DNA from: Kastovskya adunca ATA6-11-RM4
GTDB lineage: Bacteria; Cyanobacteriota; Cyanobacteriia; Cyanobacteriales; Coleofasciculaceae
DNA length: 64,000 nucleotides
Reading direction: 5' to 3'
Assembly: GCA_019359445.1 (NCBI GenBank)
Contig: JAHHHJ010000004.1
Span: 62,001-126,000 of the forward strand
Shown here: positions 52,088 to 61,981 of the stretch, one piece after another
Numbering within the stretch: the first letter of the stretch is position 1
Layout: each line of letters starts with the position of its first letter
Notes under the pieces: model-generated
The model's database searches: none
What the model saw: the letters and a program-made list of their open reading frames with translations, nothing else
Told to the model about the DNA's origin: nothing
Made by a program: the position numbers and the translations under genes

Positions 52088-53068
52088 ATGAGCCGCCGAC
52101 GTTCTGTTCCCTGGATTCATCGCTGGTCGCGTCCAATAATGGGAGCGATCGCTACTATTGGTGCCCTGCTGACCGCTTATCTGACTGTAGTCAAGTTCTC
52201 AGGAAGTAGCGCCGCTTGTAGTGCCGGAGCCGCAGGTGCTGCCAGTTGTAATGATGTTCTTGCTAGCCCCTACGCCAACATTTTTGGTTTGCCCCTGTCG
52301 CTATTTGGGTTCCTAGGCTATGCCAGTATGGCGGCTTTTGCCCTCGCTCCTTTGCTGATTAAATCAGAGCAAAACAAAGACCTGCGTGCCAACTTAGAGA
52401 AGTGGACATGGCTTTTGTTGTTTGCAGGTGCCACCGCTATGACTATATTTAGCGGCTATTTGATGTACCTGCTGGCGTTTAAAATTCAAGCCGCTTGTCT
52501 GTACTGCATTGCCTCCGCCCTATTTTCCTTGAGCTTGCTAGTGCTTGCCCTCATCGGTCGTAGTTGGGAAGATATCGGGCAACTCCTTTTTACAGGTCTT
52601 ATTGTCGCTATGGTGACGCTTGTTGGCACCCTGGCTGTCTACGCTAGCGTCGGAGAGTCTGTGGCTGGCGGTGGCTCTGGCACACCAATTCCCCTGGTTA
52701 ATACTACCCCTCAACCCCCCAACGGCTGGGAAGTCACCACCACATCAGGCGAAGCCGAACTCGCCCTAGCGCGTCACCTTCAAGAAAGCGGAGTGAAAAT
52801 GTATGGCGCTTACTGGTGCCCTCACTGTTTTGAGCAAAAGCAGCTATTTGGTAAAGAAGCTGCCAAAATATTCCCCTACAATGAGTGCGCTCCTGATGGT
52901 ACAAATCCTCAGACTGAAGCTTGTGCCCAAGCGAATGTTAAAGTTTTCCCAACTTGGGACATTAGTGGCGAAGTTGTTACGGGTACTCAGTCGTTAGAAC
53001 AACTTGCTGATTTGTCTAACTATCAAGGCCCACGCAACTTTAAGTACGTTCTGCCGGGTCGTTCTTAA
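52088..53068 (+). CDS. VKOR-thioredoxin fusion (disulphide bond formation)
   Basis: A 326-residue membrane enzyme with a VKOR domain of about four or five helices (17-200). The outer-loop cysteines are in ACSAGAAGAASCNDV, and the quinone-proximal pair is ACLYC. A thioredoxin-like domain (about 230-320) faces the lumen/periplasm with the active site CPHC (YWCPHCFEQK). It oxidises thiols of exported proteins and passes electrons to quinone, replacing DsbA/DsbB in cyanobacteria. The fusion is usual for this phylum. Confidence 0.94.
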   Translation: MSRRRSVPWIHRWSRPIMGAIATIGALLTAYLTVVKFSGSSAACSAGAAGAASCNDVLASPYANIFGLPLSLFGFLGYASMAAFALAPLLIKSEQNKDLRANLEKWTWLLLFAGATAMTIFSGYLMYLLAFKIQAACLYCIASALFSLSLLVLALIGRSWEDIGQLLFTGLIVAMVTLVGTLAVYASVGESVAGGGSGTPIPLVNTTPQPPNGWEVTTTSGEAELALARHLQESGVKMYGAYWCPHCFEQKQLFGKEAAKIFPYNECAPDGTNPQTEACAQANVKVFPTWDISGEVVTGTQSLEQLADLSNYQGPRNFKYVLPGRS

Positions 53069-53441
53069 GCCTACGGCTAGCCGGGTTGACTTTCTTGAGG
53101 AGAGCGATCGCAATTATCGACTTCTCCCTCACCTAAGTCTCCTCAGCTAGAACAAAAGTCGCTCCACCCTTTCCCTCTTCGTGACGGGGAAGGATGGGGT
53201 TGTTAGGATGACTCTCAGCTTGAGCTAAATGCTAATTGCACCCGATTAAAATCCTTATAATCAAGAACATCTACCTCTTCCTCAAACCGGGAACTCTATA
53301 CTCAGTAATTAATCAAGCTTAATGTCAGTTACTTTGAGCCAATTTTCCACTACCAACTTGGAAATTCTGACATACAAAGGGAAAAGATAAAACTCGCCGA
53401 AATTACGGATAACGGTTGGGGTAGTTGTGCCGTCACTATAG
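53069..53441. other. Intergenic region before the CHASE2 gene
   Basis: About 370 bp. It includes an imperfect hairpin CCTTTCCC / GGGGAAGG (53168-53193), a dispersed palindrome that may end VKOR transcription. Nothing else is supported; the promoter of the CHASE2-GGDEF gene must lie here. Confidence 0.35.
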
Positions 53442-55610
53442 ATGCCGAAAAGACATTTACGGTTAAGACTGAGACCGCTGTTAGAGCAAGGGCGTCCAGC
53501 GTTGCTCACCTCCTTTGGTGTGGCAGGCGGTATTATTGTTCTGCGCTTGTTGGGACTCCTACAGCCATTAGAACTAGCAGCTTTCGACCAATTATTTCGC
53601 TTGCGTCCCCCGGCATCTGTTGATCAGCGCCTTGTGATTGTGGAGGTTGGGGAGGCTGACCTACAGCAAATTAATCAATGGCCAATTCCTGATGCGGTCA
53701 TGGCTACTTTGCTGGAAAAACTAGCCGCTTACCAACCGCGTGTAATTGGGTTAGATATTTATCGGGACTTGCCTGTCAATCCGGGTCACGATCGCTTTGT
53801 CAAGGTTTGTAAAGCGCTGCCAAAATTGATTGGCATAGAGAAACTGGCGGATGAGCAAAGCGCTGGAGTTTTGCCTCCCCCCTGCTTAGATTCAAACCAA
53901 GTCAGTTTTAACAATGTAGTTGTAGATCGGGATGGAATAGTTCGTCGCAGCGTACTCTACTGGCACATTGATGAGACTCTACACAAGAGTTTTGCCCTGC
54001 AACTGGCTTTGAAATATCTAAAGGCAGAAGGTATTAGTCCTAAACCTGCAAAAATAAATCCTGACTATTTACAGCTGGGTCAAGCAATTTTTCCGCTGCT
54101 ACAGCCGAATGATGGAGCGTATGTGCAGGTGGATAATTTGGGCTACCAGATTGTTGCCAACTTTCGTACGGGCGCTAACTTTCGCACGGTGTCCCTCGCC
54201 GATGTTTTAGCGGATCGAGTCCCGGCGCATTGGATACGCGATCGCATTGTTTTGATCGGCTCGACGGCACCCAGTTTGCAAGACTTTTTCTACACCTCTT
54301 ACAGCAGCAGCCTGCTTGGTGACGCTCAACCTGTGGCGGGCGTAAAACTTCATGCTCATTTTGTCAGTCAAATCCTCAGTAGCGCTTTAGAGGGTCGTCC
54401 GGTTATTCATGCTTGGTCGGAACCAGGAGAGTGGCTGTGGATTTTAGGGTGGTCTGTGTTGGGGGCGAGTGCTGTTTGGCATTGGCGATCGCCTCGACGC
54501 GCCTTCCCCTATCTTCTGCTGGCAAGTGTGACTTTAGGTGGCAGCGTCTACATTGCTTTCTTAGCGGGGTGGTGGCTACCCCTAGTACCGCCACTCTTGG
54601 CACTCGGCAGTTCCGCCATCGTTGTTACCAGTTCTATTGCCCACCAGGAAGAGGAATTAAAAAGATCTAAAGAATTTTTGCAGAGCGTAATTAACACTAT
54701 TCCCGATCCAGTTTTTGTCAAGGACAAAGACCATCGCTGGATTATTCTCAACCCAGCCTATTGTCAGTTCATCGGCTACCCCCTCGAAAGCTTATTGATG
54801 AGGTCTGACTACGACATTTTCCCCCGCCAGGAAGCGGAAGTCTTTTACTCGCAAAATGAGTTGGTGTTCCAGACGGGGATTGATCAGGAACACGAAGAAG
54901 AATTTACCGACGCCTTTCAAACCACCCACTTCATTTCTACAAAGCGATCGCTGCATAAAGATGTTAGGGGCAATCTTTTTTTAGTAGGGGTGATCCGTGA
55001 TATTACTGAGCGTAAACGCATGGAGGAAGAACTTAAGCGTACCGCTGCCGAACTGACTCGTTCCAATGCCGAACTTAAGCTGTCAGAAAATCGCCTACGT
55101 TATTTAGCTCATCACGACCCACTGACAGGTTTATCAAATCGTCAAAACTTTCAGGATTCCCTCCGTCAGTCTCTAGAATTAGCAAGTAGTAACGAACAAA
55201 TTTTCGCCCTCTTATTTTTAGATTTAGACGGCTTTAAGCAAGTCAATGACTCCCTAGGTCACGATTATGGCGACCTCATCCTCAAAGGTGTTGCCCAGCG
55301 ATTAACAGGCTGTTTGCGTAGCAACGACATCGTTTCTCGCCTAGGTGGAGATGAATTTACTGTCATCCTTCCCAATCTTGCCAGAGTGGAAGATGCCGCT
55401 AGAGTTGCCCAAAAAGTTCTCACAGCCTTGTCTAAAGGCTTCTTGCTTCAGGGACACACTACTTTTGTTACGGTGAGTATTGGTATTAGCGTCTATCCCC
55501 GAAATGGTAAAGACGTAGAAACATTAATTAAGAAGGCTGACACAGCAATGTATCACGCTAAAAACCTAGGAAGAAATCAATATACTTTTGCTCAAGAATT
55601 AATTTTTTAA
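53442..55610 (+). CDS. CHASE2-PAS-GGDEF diguanylate cyclase
   Basis: A 722-residue membrane sensor that should make cyclic di-GMP. An N-terminal membrane helix precedes a large extracytoplasmic CHASE2 domain (about 40-330: LGLDIYRDLPVNPG, VVDRDGIVRR, VLIGSTAPSLQDFF). Three more membrane helices (about 330-405), a PAS domain (about 415-530: SVINTIPDPVFVKDKDHRW), a coiled linker and a GGDEF domain follow. The active-site GGDEF (near 635) is intact. An RSND sequence five residues before it gives an RxxD inhibitory site for product feedback. There is no EAL domain. The EAL gene at 17436 could be a counterpart. Confidence 0.93.
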   Translation: MPKRHLRLRLRPLLEQGRPALLTSFGVAGGIIVLRLLGLLQPLELAAFDQLFRLRPPASVDQRLVIVEVGEADLQQINQWPIPDAVMATLLEKLAAYQPRVIGLDIYRDLPVNPGHDRFVKVCKALPKLIGIEKLADEQSAGVLPPPCLDSNQVSFNNVVVDRDGIVRRSVLYWHIDETLHKSFALQLALKYLKAEGISPKPAKINPDYLQLGQAIFPLLQPNDGAYVQVDNLGYQIVANFRTGANFRTVSLADVLADRVPAHWIRDRIVLIGSTAPSLQDFFYTSYSSSLLGDAQPVAGVKLHAHFVSQILSSALEGRPVIHAWSEPGEWLWILGWSVLGASAVWHWRSPRRAFPYLLLASVTLGGSVYIAFLAGWWLPLVPPLLALGSSAIVVTSSIAHQEEELKRSKEFLQSVINTIPDPVFVKDKDHRWIILNPAYCQFIGYPLESLLMRSDYDIFPRQEAEVFYSQNELVFQTGIDQEHEEEFTDAFQTTHFISTKRSLHKDVRGNLFLVGVIRDITERKRMEEELKRTAAELTRSNAELKLSENRLRYLAHHDPLTGLSNRQNFQDSLRQSLELASSNEQIFALLFLDLDGFKQVNDSLGHDYGDLILKGVAQRLTGCLRSNDIVSRLGGDEFTVILPNLARVEDAARVAQKVLTALSKGFLLQGHTTFVTVSIGISVYPRNGKDVETLIKKADTAMYHAKNLGRNQYTFAQELIF

Positions 55611-55799
55611 AATTTAGAATTTTATCCGGAAAAAAGGTTTCTGGTATTGAGGAATGTACGGAAGCCACAAACACTGTACTGAGGGATGAGTTTACAGGAA
55701 ATTAAATATATTAAGATTCTATGTAACACATAATTAATACCTATTGATTCCTCCAAGGCTTACCTGGCTAGGGTTTAGCGCTTCATACTTTTTACTTCT

Positions 55800-56183
55800 A
55801 TGGCAAAACTTTATTTAATTTATATGCACTGTAAATCTTTGGTGAAGGAACTCAATTTCTCAAAAACCAGTGAATATACTGAAGACACTTCTTTGAACTA
55901 TTCATCTACCGCTAGGGCTGTTATGTTTACTTGCTTCCGTCTCACGAGTACAGTACTTTTACTGGTTGGACTGCAGCTTTTGACCCCTGAAGTAAGTAAT
56001 GCTACACAAAAGCTGAGTCTAACCAATGACATCTCAGCACAGCGCTTGATGGTGATCGATCGCGTTGAGGCTCTCCCAGTGATTGAGACCAGCCTCCAGG
56101 CTGATGAAACTTACAAGCCGCCAAAAAATGGGGGCCCAAGAACTAGCCGGGGTTCCGGAACACGTTTTAGACTGTCAATGTGA
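55800..56183 (+). CDS. Small exported protein of unknown function
   Basis: A 127-residue protein, not recognised. A hydrophobic segment at about 48-62 (RLTSTVLLLVGLQLLT), preceded by a long polar N-terminus, suggests a signal anchor; starting instead at the internal Met at 42 (MFTCFRLTS) would make it a normal signal peptide, and this may be the true start. The C-terminus KPPKNGGPRTSRGSGTR resembles a Gly/Pro motif found near the start of some cyanobacterial DUF928-type exported proteins, so it may be a truncated relative. Only 1 bp separates its stop from the convergent nadB stop. Confidence 0.55.
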   Translation: MAKLYLIYMHCKSLVKELNFSKTSEYTEDTSLNYSSTARAVMFTCFRLTSTVLLLVGLQLLTPEVSNATQKLSLTNDISAQRLMVIDRVEALPVIETSLQADETYKPPKNGGPRTSRGSGTRFRLSM

Positions 56184-56184
56184 A

Positions 56185-57906
56185 TCAATTCAAAACTTGA
56201 GGAGCGGTAATCCTCTCAGATCGCCACAACCGCTCATTTTGTAGCAATGTATGAACTTGCCAGTGCCGGGAATCAGTTTGAGGATAATCGCTACGGTAAT
56301 GTCCCCCTCGGCTTTCTGTACGAAATGCTGCACTTTTAAGAATTAAGCGAGCAACATCTAGAAGGTTATAGGTCTCTCCCCACGCCCGCAATCCTTGATT
56401 GGCGTCGAGGAAATCAAACTGCACCGTTTTGAGAGGAGAAAGATGCAGTAACGACTGGCTGATGGGGAGGGCTACAAATTCTTGACGCCAGGTTTCAATG
56501 GAGGCGATCGCGTTTTCCATCACATCCTGTTGCCGACAAATGCCTGCACTTTGCCATACTAAGCGTTGTAAGGCTTGCCGCATTGCAGCGATCGTCTGGC
56601 ATTGCACCGTCCAATCCTCCACTGTCAAGGAAACCGCTTCCGGCGTTGAGGGCGAGGACTCCTGCAGCATCCCCTTAGGCTCAAGTTCTATCTGGGCAAA
56701 CTGAGTGGCAAATACAACGCACTCCAATAAGGAGTTACTGGCTAACCGATTTGCACCGTGAACCCCCGTGCTTGCCGTTTCTCCGATGGCATACAAACCA
56801 GGAATCGAAGTGCGATTCATTAAGTCTGTGGCAATACCACCCATCCAATAGTGAGCCGCAGGAGCAACGGGAATCGGTTCTGAGAACACATCCACTCTCC
56901 AGTGCTGACACACTTGAATGATATTTGGGAAGCGATGGCGAATTTTGTCCGGAGGAATGGGGCGTAAGTCTAGGCAAACGTGAGCCTCTGCGGGATTTGC
57001 TTCTGTTTGCTGTAAGTGGCTAAAAATCGCCCGACTAACTACATCTCGCGGTGCCAGTTCCCCAGCCGGATGATAGTGGAAGGCAAAGCGACAGCCTTGG
57101 GTATCTACCAGGTGTGCGCCTTCGCCACGCACGGCTTCGCTAATTAGAAATCGCGGCGCACCCGGTTTAGTCAGAGCAGTGGGGTGAAATTGGAAAAATT
57201 CTAGGTCGCGCAAAACAGCACCGGAACGCCACGCGATCGCGCAACCATCTCCTGTACTCACCTCAGGGTTGGTCGTCTGGGCAAACACCTGACCGCCGCC
57301 GCCTGTTGCCAAAATCACCGCCCCCGCTCGTATCCAGCTCACCCGACCGTTGTGAATCAAGCTCACACCCTGGCAATGATGGGTTTGTGGATGTAGCCAC
57401 AAAGACAGCACAAATGCCTGCTGAATCACTCGGATATGGGGACGCCGCAACACCTGAGCGGTGAGAGTGCTGACAACTTTTCGCCCTGTCGTATCTGCCG
57501 CGTGTAGTACACGGGGGCGAGAGTGGGCTGCCTCCAATGTCAAGGCTAAGTCACTTCCTCGGCGATCGAACGCTACCCCTAACTCAACTAATGATTGAAT
57601 ACAGGCGGGTGCTTGCTCAACAAGAAACTGCACCGCCTCCCATTGGCAAAGTTCTGCCCCGGCTTCCATCGTATCTTTGACATGTAGTACGGTCGAGTCA
57701 GCCGGATCGACGACAGCGGCAATACCGCCCTGCGCCCAATCACTCGCCCCTACAGATAGGGTGTCTTTGGTAATTAAACCAACGTTGAGGTTCTCTGGCA
57801 GGCAGAGGGCAGTATACAAACCTGCCGCACCAGCACCAACGACCAAAACATCAAAGTAGGTAGGGAGGTTTTGTTGGGGGAAAGAATTAGATTCTGAGGA
57901 AGACAA
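56185..57906 (-). CDS. nadB: L-aspartate oxidase
   Basis: A 573-residue FAD enzyme, first step of NAD synthesis (aspartate to iminoaspartate). It has the FAD loop VVGAGAAGLYTAL (22-34), SVGASDWAQGGIAA with the substrate loop, SEAVRGEGAHLVD near 237 and a C-terminal helical domain. Succinate dehydrogenase flavoprotein is the nearest relative but lacks this substrate loop, and no sdhB neighbour is present. NadA is not in the window. It is convergent with the small exported-protein gene and followed on the same strand by nothing within 1 bp. Confidence 0.93.
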   Translation of the reverse strand: MSSSESNSFPQQNLPTYFDVLVVGAGAAGLYTALCLPENLNVGLITKDTLSVGASDWAQGGIAAVVDPADSTVLHVKDTMEAGAELCQWEAVQFLVEQAPACIQSLVELGVAFDRRGSDLALTLEAAHSRPRVLHAADTTGRKVVSTLTAQVLRRPHIRVIQQAFVLSLWLHPQTHHCQGVSLIHNGRVSWIRAGAVILATGGGGQVFAQTTNPEVSTGDGCAIAWRSGAVLRDLEFFQFHPTALTKPGAPRFLISEAVRGEGAHLVDTQGCRFAFHYHPAGELAPRDVVSRAIFSHLQQTEANPAEAHVCLDLRPIPPDKIRHRFPNIIQVCQHWRVDVFSEPIPVAPAAHYWMGGIATDLMNRTSIPGLYAIGETASTGVHGANRLASNSLLECVVFATQFAQIELEPKGMLQESSPSTPEAVSLTVEDWTVQCQTIAAMRQALQRLVWQSAGICRQQDVMENAIASIETWRQEFVALPISQSLLHLSPLKTVQFDFLDANQGLRAWGETYNLLDVARLILKSAAFRTESRGGHYRSDYPQTDSRHWQVHTLLQNERLWRSERITAPQVLN

Positions 57907-57947
57907 CTGCGATTAAGTCCTGAATGCTCCGTGATAAATAATTTAAT

Positions 57948-57974
57948 AGGGGCACAGGTTGTGCCTGCGCCCCT
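57948..57974 (-). terminator. Terminator-like hairpin of psbU
   Basis: AGGGGCACAGG / CCTGCGCCCCT with a TTGTG loop and one mismatch, 25 bp past the psbU stop. Confidence 0.55.
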
Positions 57975-57999
57975 ACTGAGAATTTAACTCCTGTGGTTT

Positions 58000-58428
58000 T
58001 TAGTAAATGCCGTTGTTGATACGATCGCCACCTTCGGTGTAGACGGTAGATACCTCCGTCACAGCAAATTTATCCAAGTTGGATTGCAAGGTCTGTTTTT
58101 GTCGCTCGCTCAATCCAGGAATGTCAAAGATATCTTCGACCTTCTGGTAGGGAGCATTATCAACAACTTTGCGTGCCAGGGTCGGGTACATCCCAGCATA
58201 CTTCCGGAAAGCACGGACGTTGGTATTGTTGATATCAATTTTCTGACCAAACTCAGTATCGAGCTTATCGTCAGCACGATTACGCAACTGGGCTTCAGTC
58301 GCCAAGATCGAGGATGATTGCCCAACAGCATTGCTCAAGCTAGAAGCGATCGCTTGCTGTTGTCCGGCAAATCCTAAGCAACCGACTACCAATACTAAAA
58401 CGGCGAATAACCGAACCAAACTTCTCAT
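58000..58428 (-). CDS. psbU: Photosystem II 12 kDa extrinsic protein
   Basis: A 142-residue precursor of the PSII luminal protein PsbU, which stabilises the oxygen-evolving complex. A signal peptide occupies about residues 1-29 (hydrophobic [11 protein letters not shown] core, AIA-SSL cleavage region). The mature part has the helix-hairpin-helix-like pattern of the family: [27 protein letters not shown] (quoted in part) and [14 protein letters not shown]. The start has a strong GGAAGGAG 9 bp upstream. Confidence 0.96.
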   Translation of the reverse strand: MRSLVRLFAVLVLVVGCLGFAGQQQAIASSLSNAVGQSSSILATEAQLRNRADDKLDTEFGQKIDINNTNVRAFRKYAGMYPTLARKVVDNAPYQKVEDIFDIPGLSERQKQTLQSNLDKFAVTEVSTVYTEGGDRINNGIY

Positions 58429-58574
58429 TTAAGTCAACTCCTTCCTACACAGCATTCAGAGAATCTAGCGTCTCTAGCTCTCTAATAATTTAACTTTTGT
58501 TTTCTATTTTCTCATTTTAACCTCGCAACAAATCATCGAAGTCAGGTTAATTCCTGAGAATCCTAAAAAGATCT

Positions 58575-58601
58575 AAAACCCGACCGGGAAACCGGGGTTT
58601 T
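58575..58601. promoter_or_regulatory. Palindrome upstream of the peroxiredoxin gene
   Basis: AAAACCC (58575) and GGGTTTT (58595) enclose CCGG-GAAA-CCGG, forming nested hairpins about 50 bp before the peroxiredoxin ATG. It may be a leader structure or a dispersed palindrome. Confidence 0.4.
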
Positions 58602-58650
58602 GTGGCATTATTAAGAATTGTCCCGCTATTGGTTTACAGCGAAATTAGTT

Positions 58651-59289
58651 ATGGCTCTTCGACTAGGTGATACAGTACCTGACTTCAAGCAAAATTCAAC
58701 CCACGGCGAAATCAGCTTCCACGACTGGGCAGGCGATAGCTGGGTTGTGCTATTTTCCCACCCCGCAGATTACACCCCCGTTTGCACCACCGAATTAGGT
58801 CAAGTCGCGAAACTTAAGCCCGAATTCGACAAGCGCAATGTCAAAACGCTTGCCCTCAGCGTTGACGATGTTGATTCTCATAAAGGCTGGGTAGGGGACA
58901 TCGAAGAAACCCAAAGCACCAGCATGAACTACCCGATTTTGGCAGACCCAGACCGCAAAATCTCTGACCTCTACGACATGATCCACCCCAACGCCAACAA
59001 CACGTTGACGGTGCGTTCAGTCTTCATCATTGACCCCGAAAAGAAACTGCGTCTGACCTTCACGTACCCTGCCAGCACCGGGCGCAACTTTGATGAAATC
59101 CTCCGGGTGATCGACTCGTTGCAACTGACTGATAACTACAAGGTGGCAACGCCTGCCAACTGGACAGATGGCCACGATGTGGTGATTGTCCCATCCATCA
59201 AAGACCCTGAAGAATTGAAAGAAAGATTCCCCAAAGGTTACGAGGAAATTAAGCCCTACCTACGGATGACTCCTCAGCCCGACAAGTAG
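58651..59289 (+). CDS. 1-Cys peroxiredoxin (Prx6 type)
   Basis: A 212-residue peroxidase that removes hydrogen peroxide and lipid peroxides. The peroxidatic Cys45 is in HPADYTPVCTTE with Thr42. No resolving Cys follows, and the long C-terminal part (KVATPANWTDGHDVVIVPS...) is the Prx6 arm. The start ATG at 58651 (MALRLGDTVP) is preferred to an upstream in-frame codon because it begins the conserved domain. The gene diverges from psbU. A terminator follows. Confidence 0.94.
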   Translation: MALRLGDTVPDFKQNSTHGEISFHDWAGDSWVVLFSHPADYTPVCTTELGQVAKLKPEFDKRNVKTLALSVDDVDSHKGWVGDIEETQSTSMNYPILADPDRKISDLYDMIHPNANNTLTVRSVFIIDPEKKLRLTFTYPASTGRNFDEILRVIDSLQLTDNYKVATPANWTDGHDVVIVPSIKDPEELKERFPKGYEEIKPYLRMTPQPDK

Positions 59290-59305
59290 AAACTTAAATA
59301 AGTTG

Positions 59306-59330
59306 GGTGGGCATTGCCCACCTTACTTTT
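59306..59330 (+). terminator. Terminator of the peroxiredoxin gene
   Basis: GGTGGGC-ATT-GCCCACC then TTACTTTT. It ends shortly before the Shine-Dalgarno of the next gene. Confidence 0.75.
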
Positions 59331-59349
59331 TAACGGAGGAAATCTAATC

Positions 59350-59934
59350 ATGCTTTCATCTCCCCTGGTTGTGCAGATTCCGCCATCAATGCAAATCACA
59401 GACGAACAGTTCTTTGAGTTCTGTCAGGTTAATCGCGACCTACGCATTGAGCGGAATAAATTTGGTGAGATAGTAATTATGCCTCCTACAGGCGGAACAA
59501 CAGGCAATCGCAACTTTAATATCGCTTTACAGTTAGGAAATTGGGCAGAGCAAGACGGAATCGGTATTTGTTTTGACTCCAGCACAGGATTTAAGCTCTC
59601 AACAGGTGCAGAGCGATCGCCTGATGTCTCGTGGATGAAACGAGAGCGCTGGAATGCCCTTTCGCCCGAACAGCAGGGAAAGTTTGCCCCTATCTGCCCA
59701 GATTTTGTCGTGGAACTCAGGTCGAAGAGCGATCGCCTCAATCCCTTGCAGGAAAAAATGTCGGAGTACATGCAAGAGGAAGGCGTGCAACTAGGTTGGT
59801 TGATTGACCGCAAGCACCGGAGAGTCTACATTTATCGTCCGGGTGTACCCGTGGAATGTTTGGAGAATCCCGATACTGTTAGTGGCGATTTGGTGTTGCC
59901 TAGGTTTGTCCTTAACATGAGTAAAGTTTGGTAG
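59350..59934 (+). CDS. Uma2-family protein (DUF820, PD-(D/E)XK fold)
   Basis: A 194-residue member of the Uma2/DUF820 family, very numerous in cyanobacteria, with a nuclease-like fold of unsettled function. PDVSW at about 90-94 and PDFVVELRSKSD at about 118-129 hold the PD...ExK-like acidic and basic residues, followed by LGWLIDRKHRRVYIYRPG. The ATG at 59350 has GGAGG at 59335-59339. Members are often scattered through genomes without a fixed neighbour. I see no evidence of a toxin role. Confidence 0.88.
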   Translation: MLSSPLVVQIPPSMQITDEQFFEFCQVNRDLRIERNKFGEIVIMPPTGGTTGNRNFNIALQLGNWAEQDGIGICFDSSTGFKLSTGAERSPDVSWMKRERWNALSPEQQGKFAPICPDFVVELRSKSDRLNPLQEKMSEYMQEEGVQLGWLIDRKHRRVYIYRPGVPVECLENPDTVSGDLVLPRFVLNMSKVW

Positions 59935-60015
59935 GAATAGCGATCGCGCACGGGGCATAAATCCTACTGCCGCTACAAGCCAAAATTTTATAGAAAGAAC
60001 TTAGGAAAATTTAAA

Positions 60016-61005
60016 ATGGATATCAAAGATGGATTTGTGGGCACGATTGGTAACACGCCACTCATCCGCCTCAACAGCTTTAGCGAAGAAACAGGGTGTG
60101 AAATTCTCGGTAAAGCAGAATTTCTCAATCCCGGCGGTTCTGTGAAAGACCGGGCAGCACTATATATGATTCAAGATGCTGAAGAAAAGGGCTTGCTCAA
60201 ACCCGGTGGCACAGTCGTAGAGGGAACGGCAGGCAATACGGGGATTGGTCTAGCCCATATTTGCAATGCCAAGGGTTACAAATGCCTGATTATCATCCCT
60301 GAAACGCAATCCCAAGAAAAGATGGATATGTTGCGGACATTGGGTGCGGAAGTTCGCCCAGTCCCGGCTGTGCCGTACAAAGACCCGAATAACTACGTCA
60401 AGCTGTCGGGACGTATCGCTGAAGAGATGGAAAATGCGATTTGGGCAAATCAGTTTGACAACTTAGCCAATCGACAGGCGCATTATGAAACGACTGGGCC
60501 TGAAATTTGGGCGCAAACCGATGGCAAGGTAGATGCTTGGGTAACTGCAACGGGGACGGGTGGCACATTTGCTGGCGTCTCAATGTTCTTGAAAGAAAAA
60601 AATCCCCACCTGAAATCTGTTGTTGCAGACCCGATGGGAAGTGGACTATTTAGCTACATTAAAACGGGCGAAATTAACCCAGAAGGCAACTCCATCACTG
60701 AAGGCATTGGCAATAGCCGCATCACAGCAAATATGGAAGGTGCCCCTGTCGATGATGCTATTCAGGTGGATGACCATGAGGCGCTGCGGGTCGTTTACCA
60801 ACTCCTGTATAAAGAGGGACTGTTTATGGGCGGTTCCACAGGGATTAACGTCGGGGGAGCGGTTGCCTTAGCTAAGCAATTAGGACGGGGGCATACAATT
60901 GTGACACTCTTGTGTGACAGTGGCGCTCGTTATCAGTCGCGCTTATTTAGTCGTGAGTGGTTAGAGTCGAAAGGGTTGTCTGTGCCGGAATTCGCCAGCG
61001 TGTAA
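60016..61005 (+). CDS. cysK: Cysteine synthase A family enzyme
   Basis: A 329-residue PLP enzyme that makes cysteine from O-acetylserine and sulphide. Lys44 in [11 protein letters not shown] is the PLP lysine. The phosphate loop is [12 protein letters not shown] (70s), and GTGGTFAG and a late MGGSTGINV are as in the family. Compared with the common CysK, it has extra segments in the middle ([23 protein letters not shown], quoted in part), so a cystathionine- or phosphoserine-type relative cannot be excluded. AGGAAA precedes the ATG. Gene order with the DUF2993 gene is not obviously functional. Confidence 0.88.
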   Translation: MDIKDGFVGTIGNTPLIRLNSFSEETGCEILGKAEFLNPGGSVKDRAALYMIQDAEEKGLLKPGGTVVEGTAGNTGIGLAHICNAKGYKCLIIIPETQSQEKMDMLRTLGAEVRPVPAVPYKDPNNYVKLSGRIAEEMENAIWANQFDNLANRQAHYETTGPEIWAQTDGKVDAWVTATGTGGTFAGVSMFLKEKNPHLKSVVADPMGSGLFSYIKTGEINPEGNSITEGIGNSRITANMEGAPVDDAIQVDDHEALRVVYQLLYKEGLFMGGSTGINVGGAVALAKQLGRGHTIVTLLCDSGARYQSRLFSREWLESKGLSVPEFASV

Positions 61006-61189
61006 TTGTTCCCTCAGACAAAGGGCAGAGGTTAGTAGCTAGATAGTAGTAGTACAACCTGAGGATGAAACATTTTGTGAGTTTTTTTGACACCGTGGGT
61101 AACAGGTGTTCAGACGGGTTGTGGTGGAAAGGAAGCGATCGCGCTCAAAACCGCAATGCTGAATATAGCAATCAGGAGATAACAAAGCG

Positions 61190-61930
61190 ATGTCAGATCA
61201 ACCACGCCTAGAAGAGCAAGCCGTTTCACAGGTAGCCAAGACACAGCTATCTCAACAAGTAGATGCCGCCGAAGAGATAGACGTAGATATCCACACCGAT
61301 CTGCTCAAGATGGCTCAGGGACATGCCGATTCAATTTCGGTTGCAGGGAAAGGATTGGTAACGAAGCAAGACCTACACATGCAGGAAGTGGAACTGCATA
61401 CTAGTCCCTTGGACATCAATCCTCTAAGCGTTCTGCTTGGCAAAATTGAGCTAACTCATCCTGTAGATTCCACGGGACGAATTGTCGTCACAGAGGCAGA
61501 TATTAACCAAAATATGAACTCAGATTATGTTCTGAGCAAGCTAAAACCCTGGCAATTGGATGTAGATGGTCAAACCTCGATACAATTTCAACCGCCAATG
61601 GAGTTAAAGCTGCCGGGTGACAACAAAATCATCTTCAGTGGCAATATACAAATATCTGAAAGCGGCAAGATTCAACAGGTTCGCAGCACAAGCGTAATCT
61701 ACCCACGCACCGATGAACACGGTGTATTGCTAGAAGCGTTCTCTCTTGAAGAAGGTCAGGCGATTTCTTTGGAAGTTACAGTTGCCTTTATGGAGAAGCT
61801 CAAGGAATTAATCAACTTGCCCTATTGGGAATTTGAAGGGACGGCGTTTCGTATTCAGAAGATGGAGGTGCAAAAAGGGAGTATCACGGTTCAAGTTGAA
61901 ACCCATACTGAGCAAATCCCTTTAATGTAA
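61190..61930 (+). CDS. DUF2993 (LmeA-like) protein
   Basis: A 246-residue protein of the DUF2993 family. A mostly beta, lipid-binding-type pattern is seen with GKIELTHPVDSTGRIVVTEADIN near 90 and a later KIIFSGNIQISESGKIQQV (quoted in part). There is no clear signal peptide; the N-terminus is polar, so it is likely cytoplasmic or peripheral. Cyanobacteria carry several such genes. AGGAG lies 14 bp upstream of the ATG. Function is not established beyond possible membrane-lipid association. Confidence 0.8.
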   Translation: MSDQPRLEEQAVSQVAKTQLSQQVDAAEEIDVDIHTDLLKMAQGHADSISVAGKGLVTKQDLHMQEVELHTSPLDINPLSVLLGKIELTHPVDSTGRIVVTEADINQNMNSDYVLSKLKPWQLDVDGQTSIQFQPPMELKLPGDNKIIFSGNIQISESGKIQQVRSTSVIYPRTDEHGVLLEAFSLEEGQAISLEVTVAFMEKLKELINLPYWEFEGTAFRIQKMEVQKGSITVQVETHTEQIPLM

Positions 61931-61981
61931 TGGTTTTAGGGGTGATACGCTATTAGTTTTTTCGAGTTTATAGAACAATTA

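Noticed and set aside
58575-58601. psbU terminator
   Set aside because: It is upstream of psbU (minus strand) and in the divergent promoter gap; the psbU hairpin is at 57948-57974.
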